A stretch of 33,625 nt of DNA, taken from Candidatus Coprousia avicola. Lineage in GTDB: Bacteria; Actinomycetota; Coriobacteriia; Coriobacteriales; Coriobacteriaceae. Below are positions 16,684-24,571 of this stretch, piece by piece. The DNA lies in assembly GCA_018715125.1 (NCBI GenBank), contig DVMF01000071.1, positions 1-33,625 of the forward strand. The letters run 5' to 3'. Under the pieces are notes generated by a model. It saw nothing but the letters and a program-made list of their open reading frames with translations. It was not told where the DNA came from and made no database searches. Within the stretch, counting starts at the first letter, position 1. The number at the start of each line of letters is the position of its first letter. The position numbers were made by a program, and so were the translations under genes.

Positions 16684-17529
16684 TTACGGCCGCTTGTAGA
16701 TCTGATTGCGCTCCAGAATCTCTGCGTAGCGCTCGTAGTCTCGATTGACAAACGACTTGAACAGGATGTCGATGACCCCCAGCTGCCCGATGCGCGACGC
16801 CGTCGCCGCCGAGCGCATCAAAGGCTCGGTCGACGCGACCAACAAGATCTCATCCGAGTTGCGGGCGAGCTCTGAATCGAATCCGCTTCCCGTGATGGCG
16901 ATCACCTTGGCCCCGCGCTCCCGCGCCTTCCGCACGCAGGTGTTGACCTCGTGGGTCGCACCCGAGTAGCTGATGGCGATGGCAACGTCGCCGGGCATGC
17001 TGTTCGATGCGTAGAGCAGCTGCCCGTGCCAGTCGTCTATCAGATTGCAGACCACCCCGATCCTCAGCAACTTGTAATGCAGGTCCCTGGCCGAGAGCAG
17101 TGATGCCCCCATGCCAAACAGGTTGATGGTACGTGCGGCAGCCATCAGGTCCACGCAAGCGTCGAACACCGCGGCGTCGTTGAGCTTCTCCGTTAAGGTG
17201 AGCGCGGCGATGTTGCCTTGAATCACCTTGGAGATCGTCTGGGCCGTCGTATCGGTGGGATGCAGGTCTCCGATAAACGACCGTTCCGACTCGCGCACCA
17301 GGGCCAGATCGTAGATGAGCTGGCGTTGGAACTCCCGATACCCCTTGAGGCCGAGTTTGCGGCACAGGCGGCTGATGGTGGAGGGCGACGCGAACGTCAC
17401 CTCCGAGAGCTCGTGGATGCTGAGGCCCGAAAAGGCATCGGGATCCTCGAGCAGCTGTGCCACCAGCCCGCGTTCTGCTGGGCTTGCGCTTTCCCTATAC
17501 TGCTGTAAACGTGCCAAGAGACTTGCCAT
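16684..17529 (-). CDS. murR: MurR/RpiR-family transcriptional regulator
   Basis: 281-residue regulator. The N-terminal HTH_6 domain spans about 1-75 (GLSIHELSEVTFASPSTISRLCRKLGLKGYREFQRQL). The SIS sugar-phosphate domain spans about 115-255, with INLFGMGASLLSARDLHYKLLRIG and AIAISYSGATHEVNTCVRKARERGAKVIAITG. SIS domains of this family bind phosphosugars; MurNAc-6-phosphate is the known MurR effector. It is first in the minus-strand salvage operon and divergent from murQ. The ATG at 17529 has GGAGG upstream; the longer ORF start at 17721 runs through the promoter. A palindrome overlapping its promoter is a likely own operator. Confidence 0.85.
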   Translation of the reverse strand: MASLLARLQQYRESASPAERGLVAQLLEDPDAFSGLSIHELSEVTFASPSTISRLCRKLGLKGYREFQRQLIYDLALVRESERSFIGDLHPTDTTAQTISKVIQGNIAALTLTEKLNDAAVFDACVDLMAAARTINLFGMGASLLSARDLHYKLLRIGVVCNLIDDWHGQLLYASNSMPGDVAIAISYSGATHEVNTCVRKARERGAKVIAITGSGFDSELARNSDEILLVASTEPLMRSAATASRIGQLGVIDILFKSFVNRDYERYAEILERNQIYKRP

Positions 17530-17959
17530 ATAGCTCGTCCTCCAACCTGAGACCCATTGTAGGGAGCGGCATATATTTGTCATTCTTTTGTAGTGGATAT
17601 GAAACTTTATTTCAAGATTTGGTCTGATGCGCCCGTGAGCGGTCGCAAATGACCGTTCGCAGGCGCCCGCGTTGACACGTTGGACGCTTGACAGAAGCAC
17701 CTCAGTTGGCCCATGGGACACCGCATCCGCTACGCCCCACCCGCCACCATGCCATTTACCTGCTCTTTTTTATATCTCTCAGATCGTTGCGCGCGCAAGC
17801 CTCATGCTGCGGCTGACGCCGAGCGAGAAGGCGCTCCTTCCTTGTTCAACCATGCACGTTGCTTTATCTTCTGAAACATCGGACGCGCCCGCGCACCCAA
17901 CCGTTGCGCCGACACCCCGATGGCCCACCGGCGAAAACGAGATTGCGATTGGATGCACC
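17530..17959. other. 430-bp divergent control region between murR and murQ
   Basis: Non-coding. It holds a good minus-strand promoter with an overlapping palindrome (17587-17615, listed separately) and a second inverted repeat, GAGCGGTC (17637-17644) with GACCGTTC (17651-17658), one mismatch. No clear plus-strand promoter for murQ was found. The rest (about 17660-17959) is open in the murQ frame, but its predicted residues do not resemble MurQ N-termini. Confidence 0.6.
17587..17615 (-). promoter_or_regulatory. murR-operon promoter with overlapping inverted repeat
   Basis: On the minus strand TTGAAA (17615-17610) and TACAAA (17592-17587) are -35 and -10 hexamers with an exact 17-bp spacer. 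The palindrome TGAAA-N5-TTTCA (17600-17614) overlaps the -35 and spacer. Such TGAAA/TTTCA repeats are common operators of RpiR-type regulators, so MurR probably represses this promoter and perhaps the divergent murQ. Confidence 0.6.
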
Positions 17960-18865
17960 ATGCTTGATCTCTCACAGCTCTCCACCGAGCAGCGCAACCC
18001 TCAGACCATGGCTCTCGACACCTTTACGCCCCTGCAGATCGCCGAGGCCCTGAACGCCGAAGACGCCAACGCCGTCGCGGCCGTGGGCAAGGTGCTGCCC
18101 CAGGTTGCCGCTGCAATCGAGGGAGCCGCCGCCGCGCTTGCGGCGGGTGCGCGCGTCATCTACCTCGGCGCCGGTACGAGCGGGCGCCTGGGCGTGCTCG
18201 ACGCCGTCGAATGCCCGCCCACCTTCGGCGTGTCCGAGGACACCGTCGTCGGCATCATCGCCGGCGGTAAGGACGCCTTTGTATGTGCGCGCGAGGGTGC
18301 CGAAGATAGCCCTGAGGAGGGTGTGCAGGATCTTCAGGCCGCCAACCTCACCGCCAACGACTTCGTGGTCGGCCTTGCCGCAAGCGGTCGCACCCCCTAT
18401 GTTATCGGCGGCCTCACCTATGCCCATGAGCTGGGCTGCAAGACGGCAGCGATCGCCTGCGTGGCCAACTCCAAGATCGGCGCGGTAGCCGATACCGCCA
18501 TCGAGCCCGTCACCGGTCCCGAGGCGCTCACGGGCTCCACGCGCCTCAAGGCGGGCACCGCCCAAAAGACCATCCTCAACATGATCTCGACCGGTGCCAT
18601 GACGCTTACCGGCAAGGTCTACCAGAACCTTATGGTCGACGTGAAGCAGACCAACGAGAAGCTCCACGATCGCGCGCGCCGCATCGTGATGCAGGCGACG
18701 GGCTGCTCGCGAGACGAGGCTTCCGCAGCGCTTGACGCCGCAGACGGCAGCGTAAAGGTCGCGCTCACCTCGATTCTGCTCAACGTGTCGCCCGACGAGG
18801 CGCGCGCCGCCCTCGCAGATGCACAGGGCCACGTCCGCGACGCCCTCGAGCGCGCACAAGCCTAA
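17960..18865 (+). CDS. murQ: N-acetylmuramic acid 6-phosphate etherase
   Basis: 301-residue SIS-domain lyase, usual MurQ length. It removes D-lactate from MurNAc-6-phosphate to give GlcNAc-6-phosphate. The signature RVIYLGAGTSGRLGVLDAVECPPTFGV (66-91) is present, with the catalytic Glu of DAVECPP (Glu84) and the second Glu region REGAEDS (Glu112/115). GLAASGRTPYVIGG, KAGTAQKTILNMIST, and LMVDVKQTNEKLHDRA follow, and the C-terminus ends in a UBA-like helical domain (ATGCSRDEASAALDAADGSVKVAL). The ATG at 17960 is set by homology; the ribosome site (GGAT) is weak. The in-frame extension upstream is rejected. The gene is divergent from murR and precedes an esterase gene by 5 bases. Confidence 0.95.
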   Translation: MLDLSQLSTEQRNPQTMALDTFTPLQIAEALNAEDANAVAAVGKVLPQVAAAIEGAAAALAAGARVIYLGAGTSGRLGVLDAVECPPTFGVSEDTVVGIIAGGKDAFVCAREGAEDSPEEGVQDLQAANLTANDFVVGLAASGRTPYVIGGLTYAHELGCKTAAIACVANSKIGAVADTAIEPVTGPEALTGSTRLKAGTAQKTILNMISTGAMTLTGKVYQNLMVDVKQTNEKLHDRARRIVMQATGCSRDEASAALDAADGSVKVALTSILLNVSPDEARAALADAQGHVRDALERAQA

Positions 18866-18870
18866 GCCCC

Positions 18871-19662
18871 ATGGCGCTTCTCCAGCTCAACTTTGCGAGC
18901 CGCATACTCGCCCGACAGGCCGATGTCACCGTGCTGCTCCCCGAGCGCGACGAGCAGTTCTCTCCCCATCGGGACAAGCTCGAAGCCTACCGTGTCCTGT
19001 ATCTGCTGCACGGTCTAGGAGGAGACCGCACCAGCTGGATCCGCAACACGCGTATCGAGAACCTCGTCCGCGATACGAATGTCGCCGTCATCATGCCCCA
19101 GGTCGAGCACGGCTTCTACACCGATATGGTCAGCGGGCAGCCGTACTTCACCTTTGTGGCCGAGGAGCTGCCCCGCTACCTTTCGAGCATCCTGCCGCTT
19201 TCCTCCCGGCGCGAGGATACCTTTGTCTGCGGCGCATCCATGGGCGGGTACGGCGCCTTCAAACTCGCGCTCACGCACCCCGGACGTTTCTCGCGCGCCG
19301 CCGCACTCTCCGGCGCCCTCGACATCCAGCGCTTCGTGAGCACCTTTACGCTCGACGGATTCGATGCCCGCTTGGCCTTTGGCGAGCGGTTGGCGGTGGC
19401 AGGCACCACGGACGACCTGTTCTACCTCTTGGAACGCGATATCGCTGAGGGGTGCGAGCTCCCCGCGCTCTACAGCTTCTGCGGTACAGAGGATATCCTG
19501 CTCGAGGAGTCGCGCGCCTTCGCCGCGCACGTGCGCGCCCTGCGCGAGAGCGGGGCCAGCCTCGACTTCACCGCCGTCGAGGGTCCTGGGGAACATCTCT
19601 GGACCACGTGGGACGCAAACCTCGCCCCCGCCCTCGCCTGGCTGCTCTCGATTTCCCGATAA
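18871..19662 (+). CDS. Alpha/beta-hydrolase esterase, EstA/tributyrin-esterase type
   Basis: 263-residue serine esterase of the esterase-D/EstA-like group. LLHGLGGDRTSW (45-56) forms the oxyanion region. GASMGGYGAF holds nucleophile Ser123. CGTEDILLEES supplies the likely Asp and GPGEHLWTTWD the His. No signal peptide is seen, so it is cytosolic. It follows murQ after only 5 bases and must be co-transcribed. That placement suggests removal of an ester, such as an O-acetyl group, from salvaged amino sugars, but this is a guess. Relatives hydrolyse short-chain acyl esters or S-formylglutathione. Confidence 0.8.
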   Translation: MALLQLNFASRILARQADVTVLLPERDEQFSPHRDKLEAYRVLYLLHGLGGDRTSWIRNTRIENLVRDTNVAVIMPQVEHGFYTDMVSGQPYFTFVAEELPRYLSSILPLSSRREDTFVCGASMGGYGAFKLALTHPGRFSRAAALSGALDIQRFVSTFTLDGFDARLAFGERLAVAGTTDDLFYLLERDIAEGCELPALYSFCGTEDILLEESRAFAAHVRALRESGASLDFTAVEGPGEHLWTTWDANLAPALAWLLSISR

Positions 19663-19715
19663 GCCGTCTCGCCCATCAGCTCAGGGCGGCGCAAGCGCAT
19701 CTTGAGCCGTCCCGG

Positions 19716-19777
19716 CCGAGTGCTTTTCTGCCATCCAGCGGCTCTCGGAACGTCCCATGTGGCAGAAAACCACTCGG
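19716..19777. repeat. Imperfect long inverted repeat, 18-bp arms
   Basis: Left arm 19716-19733 (CCGAGTGCTTTTCTGCCA) and right arm 19760-19777 (TGGCAGAAAACCACTCGG) pair over 17 of 18 positions, with a 26-nt loop. It lies in the 227-bp gap between the esterase and nifJ genes. It carries no ORF and no target duplication that I can see. It could be a REP-like intergenic repeat, a small MITE remnant or a structured 3' end of the murQ-esterase mRNA. Confidence 0.6.
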
Positions 19778-19814
19778 AGGAGCCATGTAGGCAAGCCCCT
19801 CGCCCCGATATGCA

Positions 19815-19848
19815 ACGAGGGTCCCGAAGCGAACTCCGGGACCCTCGT
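19815..19848. terminator. Bidirectional hairpin between the esterase gene and nifJ
   Basis: ACGAGGGTCCCG (19815-19826) and CGGGACCCTCGT (19837-19848) form a perfect 12-bp stem with a 10-nt loop between two convergent genes. It lacks a clean U-run on either side. A further 6-bp hairpin (19869-19884, AGACGC/GCGTCT) lies directly after the nifJ stop. The placement strongly suggests transcription ends here from both sides. Confidence 0.6.
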
Positions 19849-19889
19849 ATCAGGCACTATCGCCTGCTAGACGCAACGGCGTCTTGCCC

Positions 19890-22800
19890 TTAGACCTCTG
19901 CGTAGACGTCCTTGAGCTTGAGCAGGTGCTGGTAGCGCGCCATAGCCGCGGCCTCGTTGGCCTGGAAGAGCGCGTCGACCTGCTCCTGCGGGAGCACACG
20001 GCTGAGCGAGGCGTAGCGGGCCTCGTTCATCAGGAACTCCTGATACCCGCCCTTCGGCTCCTTGGAGTCGAGGGTGAACTTCTTGCCCACCTCGGCAGCC
20101 GGGTTGTAGCGGAAGAGGTTCCAGTACCCGCAGTCCACGGCCTTCTTCATCTCGGCCTGGCAGTTCTGCATGCCGCCCTTCTTGATGGAGTGCATCTCGC
20201 AGGGGCTGTAGCCGATGATGATCGACGGACCGTCGTAGGCCTCGGCCTCCTGGATGGCCTTGAGCGTCTGGGCCGGGTTAGCGCCCATGGCGACCTGCGC
20301 CACGTAAACGTAGCCGTAGCTCATGGCAATCTCGGAGAGCGACTTCTTCTTGGTGTCCTTGCCGGCAGCGGCAAACTGGGCCACCTGGCCGAGGTTCGAG
20401 GCCTTGGAGGCCTGGCCGCCGGTGTTGGAGTACACCTCGGTGTCGAAGACGAAGACGTTGACGTCATGGCCGGAAGCGAGGACGTGGTCCAGGCCGCCGA
20501 AGCCGATGTCGTACGCCCAGCCGTCGCCGCCGAAGATCCAGAAGGACTTCTTGGTGAGGAAGGACTTGTCGGCGAGGATCGCCTTGGCAGCGTCGCAGCC
20601 GCAAGCCTCGAGGGCCTCGATGTAGGCGGCAGCGGCGGTCTTGCTGGCCTCGGCGTCCTTGCGGGCGTCGATCCAGGCCTGACCGGCGGTCTTCACGGCC
20701 TCGGGCGTACCCTCGGCAGCGATGAGAGCCTCGGTCTCGGCGACGAGCTTGTCCTGAACGGCCTCGTAACCGAGAGCCATGCCCAGACCGTGCTCGGCGT
20801 TGTCCTCAAACAGCGAGTTGTTCCACGCCGGGCCGTGGCCGTTCTTGTCGACCGTGTAGGGCGAGCGGGCCGCGGGATTGCCCCAAATGGAGGAGCAGCC
20901 GGTGGCGTTGGAGATGAACATGCGGTCGCCGCAGACCTGCGTGACGAGGCGCGCGTACGCGGTCTCGGCGCAGCCGGCGCAGGAGCCGGAGAACTCAAGC
21001 AGCGGCTGCTTGAACTGGCTGCCCTTGAGGTTCGAGGTCTCGAGGACCGGCTTGGGCTCGACGTTCTCGACGCAGTAGTCGAAGACGGCCTGCTCGGCAG
21101 CCTCCTGCTCCTGCGGGACCATCGTCAAGGCACCCTTCGGGCAGACCTTGGCGCAGTTGGTGCAGCCCATGCAGTCGAGCGGGCTGATGGCCATGGTGAA
21201 CTTGAGACCGGTGTCCTTGGGGATCTTGATGTCGAGCGTGCGGAGGTTCTCCGGCGCGGCAGCGATCTCGTCCTCGGTGAGGCCGAACGGACGGATGGTC
21301 GCATGCGGGCAGACATAGGAGCACTGGTTGCACTGGATGCACTTGGTCTCGTCCCAGTGCGGCACCATAACGGCGACGCCGCGCTTCTCGTAGGCGGAAG
21401 CGCCCTGCTCGAACTGACCGTCCTCGTGGCCCTTGAACGCAGACACGGGGAGCTCGTCGCCCTCCATGCGGTTGATGGGCTCCATGATCTCCTTGACCTG
21501 CTTGATGAGCTCGGGGCGACCCTTGAGCTCAGCGGCGGGAGCGTCGTCGGCAGCGTCGACCCACTCAGCCGGGACCTCGTGCTTCTCAAACGCGGTGGCG
21601 CCGGCGTCGATGGCCTTCCAGTTGGCCTCGACAACGTCCTGGCCCTTCTTGGCGTAGGACTTCTCGGCAGCGGCCTTCATGTACTTGATGGCGTCCTCCT
21701 GCGGAAGCACGCCGGCAAGGGTGAAGAACGCGGACTGGAGGATGGTGTTGGTGCGCTTGCCCATACCCACCTGGACCGCCAGGTCGATGGCGTTGATGGT
21801 GTAGAGCTGGATGTTGTTCTTGGCGATGTAGCGCTTCTCAGCCGCGGAGAGGTGCTCGGCGAGCTCGTCGAAGCTCCACTGGCAGTTGATCATGAGCGTA
21901 CCGCCGGGCTTGACACCCTGGGCGATCTTGAAGTGCTTCGTGATGTAGCTCGGGTTGTGGCACGCCACGAAGTCGGCCTTGGTGACGTAGTACGGGCTCT
22001 TGATGGGGTTGTCGCCAAAGCGCAGGTGCGAGATGGTGACGCCGCCGGTCTTCTTGGAGTCGTACTGGAAGTAGGCCTGGACGTACTTGTCCGTGTGGTC
22101 GCCGATGATCTTGATCGAGTTCTTGTTGGCACCGACGGTACCGTCGCCGCCAAGACCCCAGAACTTGCACTCGATGGTGCCCGCAGCAGCGGTGTTGGGG
22201 GCGTCCGGATCCATGGGCAGCGACAGGTTGGTGACGTCGTCCACGATGCCGATGGTGAACTCGCGCTTGGGCGTATCGGACTTGAGCTCCTCGTAGACCG
22301 AGAACGCAGCCGCGGGCGGCTCGTCCTTGGAGCCGAGGCCGTAACGGCCGCCGGTCACGATGATGTCGGTCTTGCCCGCCTCGTAGAGCGAGGAGACGAC
22401 GTCCTCGTAAAGCGGCTCGCCGAGGGAGCCGGCCTCCTTGGTGCGGTCGAGAACGGCGATCTTCTTGACCGTCTCGGGGAGAGCGGCGATGAAGTGCTCG
22501 AGCGACCAGGGGCGATACAGGCGGACCTTGACGAGGCCGACCTTCTCACCGTGAGCGTTGAGGTAGTCGATGACCTCCTCGAGGGTGTCCACGAAGGAGC
22601 CCATGCAGACGACCACGCGGTCGGCGTCGGGAGCGCCGTAGTAGTCGAACAGGTGATAGTTGGTGCCGAGCTTGGCGTTCACCTGGTTCATGTAGTCCTC
22701 AACGACCGCCGGCAGCTCGTTGTAGGCGGTGTTGCAGGCCTCGCGGTGCTGGAAGAAGACGTCGCCGTCCTCGTGGGTACCGCGGTTGTTGGGATGCTCG

Positions 22801-23429
22801 GGGTTGAGCGCGTGATCGCGGAAAGCCTGGACAGCGTCCATGTCGCACATCTCGGCGAGGTCGGCGTAGTCCCACGTGGCGACCTTCTGGATCTCATGCG
22901 AGGTGCGGAAGCCGTCGAAGAAGTTCAGGAACGGCACGCGACCCTTGATGGCGGCGAGGTGCGCCACGGCCGAGAGGTCCATGACCTCCTGGACGTTGGT
23001 CTCGGCGAGCATGGCGAAGCCGGTCTGGCGGCAAGCCATGACGTCGGAGTGATCACCGAAGATGTTGAGCGCGTGGGAAGCGACGGTACGCGCGGAGACG
23101 TGGAACACGCCCGGCAGGTGCTCGCCAGCGATCTTGTACATGTTCGGGATCATGAGCAGAAGACCCTGAGACGCCGTGTAGGTGGTGGTCAGCGCACCCG
23201 CGCAGAGCGAGCCGTGGACGGTGCCCGCGGCGCCTGCCTCGGACTCCATCTCGATGACGTTCACCTTCGTGCCAAAGATGTTCTTCTTGCCCTGCGCTGC
23301 CCACTGGTCGACATGGTCGGCCATAGGGCTGGACGGCGTAATCGGGTAGATACCCGCAACCTCGGTGAACGCATACGATACGTATGCGGCCGCCTCGTTG
23401 CCGTCCATGGACTTGAACGAACGCGCCAT
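19890..23429 (-). CDS. nifJ: Pyruvate:ferredoxin (flavodoxin) oxidoreductase
   Basis: 1179-residue single-chain PFOR, normal length. It oxidises pyruvate with CoA to acetyl-CoA and CO2, reducing ferredoxin, the central step of anaerobic pyruvate use. The N-terminal domain starts KSMDGNEAAAYVSYAFTEVAGIYPITPSSPMADHVDQW. Two 4Fe-4S clusters are seen in CIQCNQCSYVCP (from Cys697) and CMGCTNCAKVCP (from Cys753). The thiamine-diphosphate domain carries its own cluster ligands CAGC (Cys817, Cys820) and GDRMFISNATGCSSIWG, then WIFGGDGWAYDIGFGGLDH and FDTEVYSNTGGQ. The ATG at 23429 is chosen for the family N-terminus and its GAGAGGAGAGGGG site. A possible -10 TACAAT lies at 23609-23604 on the minus strand with no good -35. 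Confidence 0.97.
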   Translation of the reverse strand: MARSFKSMDGNEAAAYVSYAFTEVAGIYPITPSSPMADHVDQWAAQGKKNIFGTKVNVIEMESEAGAAGTVHGSLCAGALTTTYTASQGLLLMIPNMYKIAGEHLPGVFHVSARTVASHALNIFGDHSDVMACRQTGFAMLAETNVQEVMDLSAVAHLAAIKGRVPFLNFFDGFRTSHEIQKVATWDYADLAEMCDMDAVQAFRDHALNPEHPNNRGTHEDGDVFFQHREACNTAYNELPAVVEDYMNQVNAKLGTNYHLFDYYGAPDADRVVVCMGSFVDTLEEVIDYLNAHGEKVGLVKVRLYRPWSLEHFIAALPETVKKIAVLDRTKEAGSLGEPLYEDVVSSLYEAGKTDIIVTGGRYGLGSKDEPPAAAFSVYEELKSDTPKREFTIGIVDDVTNLSLPMDPDAPNTAAAGTIECKFWGLGGDGTVGANKNSIKIIGDHTDKYVQAYFQYDSKKTGGVTISHLRFGDNPIKSPYYVTKADFVACHNPSYITKHFKIAQGVKPGGTLMINCQWSFDELAEHLSAAEKRYIAKNNIQLYTINAIDLAVQVGMGKRTNTILQSAFFTLAGVLPQEDAIKYMKAAAEKSYAKKGQDVVEANWKAIDAGATAFEKHEVPAEWVDAADDAPAAELKGRPELIKQVKEIMEPINRMEGDELPVSAFKGHEDGQFEQGASAYEKRGVAVMVPHWDETKCIQCNQCSYVCPHATIRPFGLTEDEIAAAPENLRTLDIKIPKDTGLKFTMAISPLDCMGCTNCAKVCPKGALTMVPQEQEAAEQAVFDYCVENVEPKPVLETSNLKGSQFKQPLLEFSGSCAGCAETAYARLVTQVCGDRMFISNATGCSSIWGNPAARSPYTVDKNGHGPAWNNSLFEDNAEHGLGMALGYEAVQDKLVAETEALIAAEGTPEAVKTAGQAWIDARKDAEASKTAAAAYIEALEACGCDAAKAILADKSFLTKKSFWIFGGDGWAYDIGFGGLDHVLASGHDVNVFVFDTEVYSNTGGQASKASNLGQVAQFAAAGKDTKKKSLSEIAMSYGYVYVAQVAMGANPAQTLKAIQEAEAYDGPSIIIGYSPCEMHSIKKGGMQNCQAEMKKAVDCGYWNLFRYNPAAEVGKKFTLDSKEPKGGYQEFLMNEARYASLSRVLPQEQVDALFQANEAAAMARYQHLLKLKDVYAEV

Positions 23430-23945
23430 ATACCCCTCTCCTCTCGTGTAGGTATACAGTCCCCCGGCATGCATCCTGCACACCGGACAATCAACGGCGC
23501 TTGCGGGGTTTCTGCAGGTCAACAACCCAAACGGGAAGGTGGCAGCACGACGTCGGCGAAATCGTCAGGCGCGGCCTGGCAGCAGAAATCCGCATGCAGG
23601 GTTATTGTACCGCGACGGCGCCGGAATAATTCGCTCGCGTCGCAACGTTTTGGACGAGCGGGGCTCGGCCACGGAACAGCCGCGAATCGTTCGCCGCGGC
23701 AAACAGGGAGCGCACGCCTAGCCACGCATGGATAGTAGACGCTTGCCCCGCGAACGCGGGCCATCGGAGTAATCAACGGACGGCTCGAAATGTCCGTTAT
23801 GGCGAATCTTCGATAATAGGCCTATACGAGATCTCCACCCCATCCGGCGGAGGCCCCCTCCGTGACGCTCAGACTATCATCGGTTGCACGCATCGTATCG
23901 AGGCGGCAGCACCAAGGTTCTTCGGTCGGTTATAGAAAAAGCAAC

Positions 23946-24006
23946 GGGACGCCCTTGCGTCAATCAGGAGATAATGCAGGTTATGGCCATCTGCAATGGG
24001 CGTCCC
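23946..24006 (-). ncRNA. Possible structured RNA 3' hairpin on the minus strand
   Basis: GGGACGCCC(A)TTGC arms (23946-23958 and 23993-24006) pair over about 13 bp with one bulge, closing a 34-nt loop. On the minus strand the stem is followed 5 bases later by TTTTT (23940-23936), like a terminator. Two further hairpins, 24117-24142 (GGGGCT/AGCCCC) and 24150-24168 (GCAGCG/CGCTGC), lie upstream on that strand. No known RNA family was recognised, so this is a candidate only. Confidence 0.3.
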
Positions 24007-24493
24007 AAACAGAGTCGTCCGAATTTGAAATCCCCACGACCCTACTATGCTGCAGCTTAGCTCAAAAGCTCCGATTTCACCTATCGCATGACCTGTCCTA
24101 CGGGCAACAAGGTCTCGGGGCTCGTAAGGGCCTGTCAGCCCCTTCTGAAGCAGCGCACTTTACGCTGCCGCTTTCATTGGTGGTAGGAGCTGGACCGTTG
24201 CGCACCACTTCCCACATCTAAGGCATTTCCCAATCAGCGTATTGCCCGCCGTGCAAGGCAAATCAGATACCGATCGCTAATCAATGCTCCAGGCTACCCA
24301 CCTCGTAGATAGGCGACATTCCACTCATGCCTACTTGAAAACATTGCCGTCTTCTTAATTTGCCCGAATACGCTTTCCTAAAATACTCGGCCTCCAAAAG
24401 CACTGTCGAGCTCGCGCCTCCGCCGTTTGAAGCGACGCCTCGCGACCAGTCGCCGACACCAAAGACACGCTGACCACGCCGCAAAGCTCTCTA

Positions 24494-24524
24494 GCCCCGA
24501 ATATCCTCGGGGCGAGCGTACAAT
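24494..24524 (+). promoter_or_regulatory. Hairpin and possible -10 element upstream of the defense-like operon
   Basis: GCCCCGA (24494-24500) and TCGGGGC (24507-24513) form a 7-bp stem with a 6-nt loop, 6 bases before TACAAT (24519-24524), a good -10 hexamer about 47 bases from the first start codon. No good -35 lies at the right distance; the hairpin occupies that position. It may be a regulator site overlapping the promoter. Confidence 0.35.
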
Positions 24525-24571
24525 AAAGCACATAGATTATTCTTGACAATCATGCCTTTCGGGAAGCACGC

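Larger units (their letters stand above)
23430..24571. other. 1.1-kb non-coding boundary region rich in hairpins
   Basis: The nifJ-proximal part (to about 23,740) is GC rich and probably holds the nifJ leader. From about 23,800 composition becomes balanced, matching the following defense-like operon rather than the core. No convincing gene was found: the 119-codon open frame at 23862-24221 has no recognisable residues and no ribosome site. Inverted repeats include 23775-23798 (AACGGAC/GTCCGTT, 7 bp), 23848-23862, 23946-24006, 24117-24142, 24150-24168 and 24494-24513. No tRNA or clear attachment site was seen. Confidence 0.6.

Noticed and set aside
17672-17959. N-terminal extension of MurQ by 96 residues
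   Set aside because: The extension does not resemble any MurQ N-terminus, overlaps the divergent control region and gives no good ribosome site.
19884-23735. 1283-codon open frame on the plus strand, antisense to nifJ
   Set aside because: It mirrors the nifJ codon pattern (a GC-rich third-position shadow), is full of Val/Leu/Gly/Asp repeats without domain motifs, and nifJ itself is unmistakable.
24116-24143. tmRNA-like GGGGCTGA on the minus strand
   Set aside because: Only the first bases match; there is no tRNA-like 3' end or tag reading frame.
23862-24221. 119-codon open frame in the boundary region
   Set aside because: No ribosome site, no family-like residues, and it runs through the hairpins; it is probably chance.
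24543-24548. Consensus -35 TTGACA upstream of the DruH-like gene
   Set aside because: The matching -10 would fall on the start codon and no -10-like sequence is there; the TACAAT at 24519 is a better candidate.
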